Source of the DNA: Syngnathus acus
Lineage: Eukaryota; Chordata; Actinopteri; Syngnathiformes; Syngnathidae
Length of the DNA stretch: 64,000 nucleotides
Direction of reading: 5' to 3'
Assembly (NCBI RefSeq): GCF_901709675.1
Contig: NC_051094.1
Span: 15,202,501-15,266,500, forward strand
In this document: one piece after another, positions 56,840-64,000 of the stretch
Layout: every line of letters starts with the position of its first letter
Numbering within the stretch: the first letter of the stretch is position 1
The notes under the pieces: generated by a model
The model's database searches: none
What the model was told of the DNA's origin: nothing
Seen by the model: the letters and a program-made list of their open reading frames with translations, nothing else
Program-made: the position numbers and the translations under genes

Positions 56840-57075
56840 CAACAGTGTTTTTACACCATTGTGGGTGTGAACAAAGCCAACTCTAAGCCAAGGTTATTTG
56901 CAGCCAATTGAAGCATCACTTGACTTTCTTTTTCAAATTGGGGGAATTTTTTTGCTGGAGTCCATGCAGGAAGGTGAATCAAACTACATGCAATCAAACC
57001 TCCATTGGCTGATGATGTAAATTTGGCCAGAATGATCATAGATCACAATTGTAAAGTGGGCACTTGGAGACTGCC
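56840..57075. repeat. Unclassified dispersed repeat, copy 2
   Basis: It shares ordered blocks with 32600-32890, in the same orientation: gtgaacaaagcca, gctggagtccatgcagg, gctgatgatgtaaatttggc and a final gggcac. Identity is modest and the boundaries are estimates. Confidence 0.55.
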
Positions 57076-57277
57076 AATCCTGTATTTGACCCTACCACCC
57101 CCCCATTCCTATAGCTTTACAGTCGTAGACTTATATAATGAAATAATGTATAATAAAATATACGTATATGACAATTATAATAACAAATTGATTCCTGCAA
57201 TGATTTATAGGGCTTGATACGAGCTGTTGTCATGCACGTTTGTGGAAATCAGAATCAGTTTGCTTGCACGCCAATCA

Positions 57278-57427
57278 AAGGTCAACATGTTTTTGGAATG
57301 TGGGAAGACAGCCGAAGTACCCGGAGAATAGGCACAGGAAGAACATCCCAATTCCACACAGAAAAGCCAGAGCCGTAATCCAACGCACAACTTCTACACT
57401 GTGAATCCAATCGATCACCATGCCATT
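57278..57427 (-). mobile_element. SINE head fragment, degraded
   Basis: On the minus strand the piece contains tctgtgtggaattgggatgt, tctccgggtacttcggctgt and cttcccacattccaaaaaca, the head and front of the SINE body, with many substitutions. The tRNA-like A and B boxes are no longer convincing. Confidence 0.65.
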
Positions 57428-59547
57428 CTTTTAAAAATAACAATTACTTTAGTAATTTGAGCAAAATGGTTATTTCAGAAATTTCAAATTGGTAGACCTT
57501 TGCATGCCAACATGTCTTTTAAAAGATTGAGGCAGATGAGGCAGGTGCTGGCTATGTGTGTTCTTTCTTTATGGTCAATTCTTTAAATATAGAGAGAAAC
57601 AACGGCCAGAGCTAAGCGCTGAACCCATAGCAAGAGTCAATCACGAGAAAATGAAACTATGACAGGCTACATGAACTAAATGGTGATTTTGTTCCAGAGA
57701 GCCAATATGCCAATCTCACGCCAATTAAGCATTTCATCTTTCAGGTGTGAGCTTACATTGATTCCTGACAATATCATTTGGTAATTGATTGGTGGTTTTG
57801 CCGAGAGGCCCTTGTTATATTTCACATGACCTTTCACCAAATTGGAGTCTATCGTTTTTGACAGATGACTGAAATGAAGCTGATGGCTGTTGCTCTTCTT
57901 TCCATTTCATCAGAGATGAAGGTAGAACTTGAGTCTGCAACAGAACTAATTTTATATCAGTAAGTAAACGACTTCATCCTGCGGACCCTCGTTCGCTCAA
58001 TGTGATCTATCAATCCACCTATTGTCTATACAACTCCACAGGGTCGTGCAGAGACCTTTGCGGCCCTGTTTTCATTCTGGGCGCAAGTCAAGTCCAACTG
58101 TGCTCATGGGTGGAGTGTTCTTTCTTTTGGTATTTTGCGAGACGTTACACTGGTAGAATTGGGAGTAATGGGGCCGTTTGCACCGTTGTGGGATGGAAGT
58201 AGACATTCCTCATCATCTTACATTAGCATTATCATTTGGATTTATACATCGAAAGCTACATAACAGTCTGGCAAGGCAGCGTCGATCGCAAATGCCTCCT
58301 CGTCTGAGCTCAATCCAGTGAGCGAGACCCTGGCCAGTGTTAATCCTTCAATGTCTTTTTATTCGGGTAGCCTTCCTTTTTCTTTTTTGTCTCCTCAAAT
58401 AAAACATACGCATCGCAGCTGGTGTGAATTGACACAAACTCTATTGCTTTCTTTTCTTTGCGGGATCTGTCCCATCGGGGCAAGCAGAAAGCCAACATAG
58501 TAGCATGTGTTGTGCTGCAACTGCTGATGCGTTCATATTTCTCCCAAAAGTTGGGGATTTGTACCTCTCTGTACGGACGCCGCAACGCATGCATTCTGCA
58601 AAGTGAATTAGGTGTTAGAGTTGCAGTTGAAATGGAGGCTAGCCCAGCTGTTAGAGTGTATGAGTGAAGGTTCTGCACACAAGCAAAAAATACAATTCAA
58701 TTTCCCATTATAAATCATCTTTCCTATAAATATAGATTGTATATTGTACCACACAACAGATGAATATATCTCATACATGAAATAAATGTAAATGATATGC
58801 AATCATGAAATATTCAGGCGGAATTATGTGATATAGGCCCTACCACTTCCATGTTCATTAAAATGAGAATAATCCCAGCTTCATTACAATCCATTATGAG
58901 AGACATCACATTGTAATTTGGTAAAATGAGACCATATCTTGGGAAGGCAGTGGAGAAAGGAGAAGAAAAAGAAAAAAAATGCACAGGATGGTTGATTACA
59001 ATTGGGCACATATCTCATCTGACATCCATAGTGGAGCCGATTTCCTATTCAAGGACACGGGCCTTGAAGCATTGTTGGAATTGACTTATTGAATGGGCTA
59101 TCGTTTTTGGACACTTTGCTCCCATTGACGTAGCAGCAAGAAATCAGAAATTTCGAACAAAACTCAGTCAGGGATTTAATTAAAACTCAAAAGAGGGAAT
59201 GAGTGACACTGCAGACAAGGCTATAGCGATAAATCAATAGTGCAATGCAAAAGAGTTTGAAATTGCCTTTTGCCTTCCACATTCATTATCTGTATTTTCC
59301 TCTTCTACAAAGCTTGTGTTGCATTCTCAACTAGGGCCACTGTTGTTTTATTTGGCTGATAATATGTATTGCTATATGTTTAAGTAGCAGCTGTTTGAAA
59401 AGTAGTTTTTGTTAGATGGAATAATATGATTTGATGCAACAAATTTGTGTTCCATTTTATTTTTGTCCAGTTTGAAGTATACCTCAACTGGGATTGACAG
59501 ACAGCTTGTAGTGAGGTTCTGATCTTGAGAACAGTTAGTGACAAGGT
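57428..59547. other. unc5d intron 1 sequence; nothing recognised
   Basis: This is low-copy intron. Open frames near 58318-58678 lie on both strands and show no domain. No signal-peptide exon was seen. Confidence 0.45.
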
Positions 59548-59706
59548 GTTTAGGAAGTGGGAGGAAACCAGAGTGCCCGGAGAAAACCCATGTAGGCACG
59601 GGGAGAACATGCAAACGCCACACGGGGAGGACCGGAGGTGGAATTAAACCCGCACACTCTGAACTGTGAGGTGGACGTGCTAACCAGTCTTCCACCGTGC
59701 CGCCAC
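59548..59706 (-). mobile_element. tRNA-derived SINE, 3'-truncated copy
   Basis: On the minus strand it starts ggcggcacggtggaagactg, has gcacgtccacctcacagttc and the front of the body (gtgtggcgtttgcatgttct, ccgtgcctacatgggttttc), and stops after ggtttcctcccacttcc. The 3' two-thirds are missing. Confidence 0.85.
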
Positions 59707-60769
59707 TGCTGGGTCATAAACAACCCAGTTTGGGTGAAAAATTAGACCGATCCAGGAAGTTGGGTCAAATTGTATTTTTTGTACAAAACAAGGTCAAATT
59801 GACCGCACATCCTGGGTCGGTCCGATTTTCAACCAAACAGTTTTAAGGGTAAATATGACTAAATATGCTCAGTGTTGTATTGAACACGTATATAAATAAA
59901 CAAAATACCGACTCAGTTATGCAGATCTGCATGACATTTTAATTTTATTTTTGTTGCTTTGAAGGATTAGTTGAGTACCGTAATTTTCAGACTAAAAGTC
60001 GCTCTGGAATATAGGTCGCATGAGCCATAAAATGCACAATAACGTGAAAAAAAACATATATAAGTCGCTCCGGAGTACAAGTCGCATTTTGGGGGAAATT
60101 TATTCGACAAAATCCAACACCAAGAACAGACATGAACGAGCAACAACAAGCTAAACGAAAGGTATGCTAACGTGACATAAACACAAACGAAGAGCTGAGA
60201 ACGGCCCTGACATAACATTCAGAGTTATTCAAATAACTATTACATAAATAACACGTTTATAAAACCATCTCTGTCACTCCAATTCATTAAATCCATCGAT
60301 TGTCCTTTATGGAAACGATGCCGCGTTTGCGCCGCGCCACCTAAATATTCTAAATATTCCACAGACCCATATAACGATATATAAAGTACTTATCAAATAA
60401 CTATCATATAAACAACAATATTATCAAACCATCTGTGTCACTCCAAATCATTAAATTCATCGATCAAATTCCTCGTCCTTTGTCAACAACGCCGCGCGTG
60501 CGCCCTGACGTCAGCCTCGTCGTTATTCCACAGATCTAGTATATAACTATATTATAGCGTTAACAAAGTACAAGGAAAGACGTGGGTTTGGTAAACGTCT
60601 CTTTATCTAACAAAACAAGAGTTCAACGAGCCAACAAGTACTGAACTGTAACGATAAAAACATATACAAGTTGCTATACGAAATAAAATATATCAAATAA
60701 CTATAACATAAATAGTTCACCACCACACGGCCCCAAGCACCGGCGTCGACTTCCAGGTGTCAATCCCCG

Positions 60770-61075
60770 GAGGTGGCACTTCCAGCCACGGAGGTGGAAG
60801 AGAGCTCCATAGAATAGGACCGGGCGTGCGTAAAAGCCGTGGCCGAGCCCCATCCACCGTCCCCGGACAGCCACCCGGCCGAGCGCCGGCCCCCGACTTC
60901 CATCCACGGAGGTGAAAGAGAGCTCCGTAGAGTAGGACCGGGCGTGCGTAAAAGCTATGTCCGAGCCCCATCCACCGTCCCCGGACAGCCACCCGGCCGA
61001 GCGCCGGCCCCAGACTTCCATCCACGGAGGTTAAAGAGAGCTCTGTAGAGTAGGACCGGGCGTGTGTAAAAGCCA
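60770..61075 (-). repeat. 118-bp tandem repeat array, about 2.6 units
   Basis: The block gtgcgtaaaa starts at 60826, 60944 and (as gtgtgtaaaa) 61062, again exactly 118 bp apart. Fewer units than copy 2, so the array varies in number between copies. Confidence 0.93.
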
Positions 61076-61099
61076 TAATAGTATTTCAAACCTTCTGTG

Positions 61100-61221
61100 T
61101 CACTTCAAATCATTAAAACCTTCAAACTCTTCGTCCTCCGTGTCACTTACAAACAAAGCCGCTAATGATGCCGGTATTACGTGGGGCCCTTCGTCATCTT
61201 CGTCATTCCGTGATCGAATCT
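61100..61221 (-). pseudogene. Short acidic-tail coding remnant inside copy 3
   Basis: On the minus strand an uninterrupted run of about 40 codons reads RNDEDDEGPHVIPASLAALF, then VSDTEDEEFEGFNDLK and a stop. Copy 2 keeps the same tail (SETEDEEFEGFTDLE, stop at 8127-8129), but an upstream frame there is broken. The acidic ending resembles C-termini of pogo/Tigger-like transposases or of a captured host exon. No catalytic domain is present, so the origin is not settled. Confidence 0.35.
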
Positions 61222-61567
61222 TTGTCCTTTATGTAAACAACCACCGCGCCCTGCCACTGACGTCACTTGAAATTCAAATTACAGTAATCCCTTGCTACAT
61301 CGCGGTTCGTTTATCGCAATTTAACTTTTTTTTTCTTTTTTGAATTTTGAAAATTTGTGAAAAGATTCACATATAAGTCGCTCCTCAGTATAAGTCGCCC
61401 CCCCACCCAAACTATGAAAAAAATGCGATTTATAGTCCGAAAATTACGGTAGTTGTAATTATGAATATGCAATTGTTAGTTAAAATGTATAACAATACAC
61501 AACTACATGGCAGTAAGCATTTTATTTTTTGTCCAAGCATCCCAAATCATGCGGGCACGCGAAAGTA

Positions 61568-61730
61568 CTGTAATTTCTGGACTATAAGCCGCTACTTTTT
61601 AAACAAGCTTTGAACCCTGCAGCTTATAGTCTGGTGTGGTTTATCTATGGATTTTTCATGATTTTTATGATATTGTAATAGGATTTGTTTTGTTATTACA
61701 GGCAATGGAAGTGAGGGCATTTCATTTAAA
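61568..61730 (+). mobile_element. Left-end fragment of a tataagccgc-type element
   Basis: After TA it starts CTGTAATTTCTGGACTATAA, then gccgctactttttaaacaag and gcagcttatagtctggtgtg. This is another variant of the same terminal design. No matching right end was found; the right limit is an estimate. Confidence 0.6.
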
Positions 61731-62329
61731 ACAAAATGAACAAACCAGCATTTCCCCCGAATTTTAGCTCGCGCGGCTTACTTTGGCAGACACTAGATGA
61801 GTCTAGTTGGAAAGAATCACGTGCTGCCATTTCCAAGTAACAGGAATGTGGGTTTGGGACTGTGCAACGCTGAAAAATGAGTCATCGTTTCCATGACAAC
61901 AAGTGGCCAAGTTCAACTTTGTATGTGCTAACAATGCTGTTATTGCATGAGGATGAAGAAAACATCAAAGGTATGTGAGATGTGAGATGTTGGTAGCAGT
62001 TTGCATTATTTTATTGCAATGTTTTTCCTTATTCAGATTTGTTTCTAGTCTACAATTACAGTTCGACTTCACTTTAATGGTTAATGCAGTTATTGCAATT
62101 TTGTTGTTTTATCACAGTAGATTGCTTTATTTACATTTCAAAAACCAGAAGCCATTCATTTACAAATGTGATTGCACTTTAGTTTACATATTTAAATGTT
62201 CAGATATTAAGATGCGATGGACAGTTTTTGCATGATTTGAATGAGGCCAAATAACATGCTTTTTCTCTCGAATATATTGTTATAATCATTTGTTTCAGAT
62301 GTACTGTAATTATTTTCTGTATAAAAATT
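61731..62329. other. Intron 1 sequence between two element ends; nothing recognised
   Basis: The frame 61975-62235 plus has a hydrophobic N-terminus but no family motif, and the sequence is AT-rich. It may be interior of one of the flanking elements. Confidence 0.4.
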
Positions 62330-62426
62330 TGATTTGGTGTTCAAAAAGTTTTTTTTCAAACTTGAGTCTTGAAAAAAAGGGGGGTCGTCTTAAAATCAGG
62401 GTCGTCTTATATTCGGCCCGATACGG
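62330..62426 (-). mobile_element. End fragment of a gaatataagacgacc-type element
   Basis: On the minus strand it starts CCGTATCGGGCCGAATATAA, then gacgaccctgattttaagac and gacccccc, with TA at 62427-62428. It is yet another subterminal motif with the same outer bases. The opposite end is not seen. Confidence 0.65.
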
Positions 62427-62428
62427 TA

Positions 62429-64000
62429 TATTAAAGCACGTGGTGGTACATTTGAATGCAAATGCTCATACAAAAATGTTATTCACTTACACTGTTTAAA
62501 AAAAGACATGTTTCTAATGGACTAATCCAGATAACAAATACATGTGAAAAATACCACATGGTCATTTATTAGGTACAGTCAGAATATACAGTATATGTAG
62601 ATTTAGATTCACTCCCTGCAACACGTAAAATTGATTCCGCTGTCTGTTGTGGAACAACACTAATTTCCAAATAATACACGTTTGACACAGCTATAAAATG
62701 AAATCTATTTCTTAAGACATATCTATTTTTAAGACCTTTACTAAGACCTTTCTTTTGCACGTTTGGCAAAAATCATCATGCTCTGCACTGGATTGGACAG
62801 GCAGAGGAGTCTGAATGAATTGGGAATGCATTGTACTTTTGTCCAGGGTCAAACTTGGCAAGTGCATCACTTTCAAGTCCAAGCTGAATGTGGGTCACAC
62901 AGCGCTCTGCTTGTGGTCTCTGTGGTCTTGCTCTGCATAAATAACAGCACATCAGTAGCTACTTCAAACAGGGTCCATCGGCCTGAGACCGGACTCATGT
63001 GCCAAATGTTGGTGTAGAGTTTCTTGTTTCCTCAGCTGTGACGACCAAAGCATGCAGCCCCGAATGAGGAACAAAATGAAGAGTGGCAGTGGTGTGACTG
63101 CTATTACTATGTGACTGCTCTTATCCTCTTATGGGTCACATTAATACAAAATATCTCATTGCTGCCTTGTATCCCAGGGGTCACCAACCAGTTTTTACAC
63201 TTATTCCAAGCTCGTCAACAAAGAAAATAAGGTTTTCCAAGTAACTAAATACCAAAATCCACCTGAATGCGTTTGGAATTTCAGCAGCAGTACAAGGTTG
63301 CTTACGAATACACAGCTCCAGATTTTTTTTTTTTTTGTGTGGGCTAATGCAGGCTCAAAGAGAACTGGCACAACTGAAGGAGCTCCCACATTAGCCATTA
63401 AATGCACATCACTTACTAAATTCCTTTTCTGCTTCTTATCTCTTTATAATTCAAAGCACAAGTTTATTTTTTTCCGTACGCAAGGTATGAGTTGTGCAAA
63501 ATTATGCTGATTTGTAATAAACTATGAATAGAATAATTTGATCAGTTCCATTTACCTGAAACGAAACAATGTAATAAGCATCATTTTGATCGTGTACTAA
63601 CTATATGTACTGTAGTTGCATAAATATAATGTGGTATTATTAGCGCATAATCCGTTTCGCATATCATGCCCAGATAGAGTGTAAAAGGCAGAATCTGAGA
63701 CAGCTGGGGGTGGATTTTATTTATTTATTTATTTTCCAGTAGAGTGAAGCCTGTGATCCTTGAGCTGAGGGAGCTTTACTCTCCCCAGACATGCTTCCTG
63801 CACACACAGCAATACTGGCAAGCCTGATTGGAGAGGACAGGCTGGTCCACTACGCTAGCAGAGTGTTTGGGATTCGGCATATGCAACATAGTCCTGGCGG
63901 GGGGTATCAGTCCGGTGGGCTTTGATTGGCAACAGAACCCGGCCTGGCTCACGAGCACCACACCTGATGACAGGACGGTTTCACCAGATAAGACTGTTAT
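62429..64000. other. Intron 1 sequence to window end; nothing recognised
   Basis: AT-rich intron with poly-T at 63322-63335 and a (TTTA)n stretch near 63718-63735. No unc5d exon 1 or other gene was identified. Confidence 0.45.

Larger units (their letters stand above)
59978..61449 (-). mobile_element. GC-rich 118-bp-repeat element, copy 3 (inverted)
   Basis: The left terminus CCGTAATTTTCAGACTAAAA follows TA; the right terminus CCGAAAATTACGG is followed by TA. All blocks of copy 2 appear in reverse order and orientation: the ggcatgagcc-type end, gcgcacgcgcggc block, the tandem units (60770-61075), and the acidic-tail frame (61100-61221). The TA on both sides supports a TA target. No complete transposase is present. 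Confidence 0.88.

Noticed and set aside
40636-64000. Search for unc5d exon 1 (signal peptide)
   Set aside because: No Met followed by a hydrophobic stretch with a phase-1 donor and GC-rich promoter context was convincing; intron 1 of UNC5D is very long in other vertebrates, so the exon is probably outside.

Overview
The window is vertebrate nuclear DNA, almost certainly from a teleost fish. It is AT-rich, exons are short and far apart with GT/AG splice sites, and the introns carry typical fish repeats: tRNA-headed SINEs, an RTE-type LINE, piggyBac, hAT and Tc1 remnants, Ty3/gypsy pieces, and many short elements with inverted termini and TA targets.

The one host gene I can support is unc5d, a netrin receptor of the UNC5 family, on the minus strand. 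Eight consecutive coding exons (2 to 9 in vertebrate numbering) lie between 40635 and 2022. In transcript order they are 40420-40635, 24309-24452, 22658-22761, 11199-11379, 10348-10515, 3589-3753, 3083-3115 and 2022-2207. They encode two Ig domains, two thrombospondin type 1 repeats, an 11-codon juxtamembrane micro-exon, and the transmembrane segment with the start of the cytoplasmic tail. All splice phases agree and the joined frame has no stop. Exon 1 (signal peptide) must lie beyond 64000 or be too short to recognise. The intracellular ZU5, UPA and death domain exons lie left of position 1.

The rest is intron, much of it transposons. 1-9486 holds two copies of a GC-rich element built on 118-bp repeats, with unc5d exons 9, 8 and 7 between them; a third, inverted copy is at 59978-61449. 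18273-22608 is a tandemly duplicated intron segment: one copy took a 5'-truncated LINE with a 785-codon reverse transcriptase frame, the other a short inverted-repeat element. 28900-29262 and 47272-47517 are decayed Ty3/gypsy RT and integrase, and 38978-39516 is a probable solo LTR. 44224-47196 is a probable complete piggyBac element with an uninterrupted 621-codon transposase. 42870-43190 is a decayed Tc1/mariner transposase. Most of 48537-59540 is low-copy intron 1 in which I see only small repeat fragments.

The most notable structural theme is a group of short TA-flanked elements that share the same outermost bases but carry different, repeated subterminal motifs. No prokaryotic, CRISPR or operon features are present.
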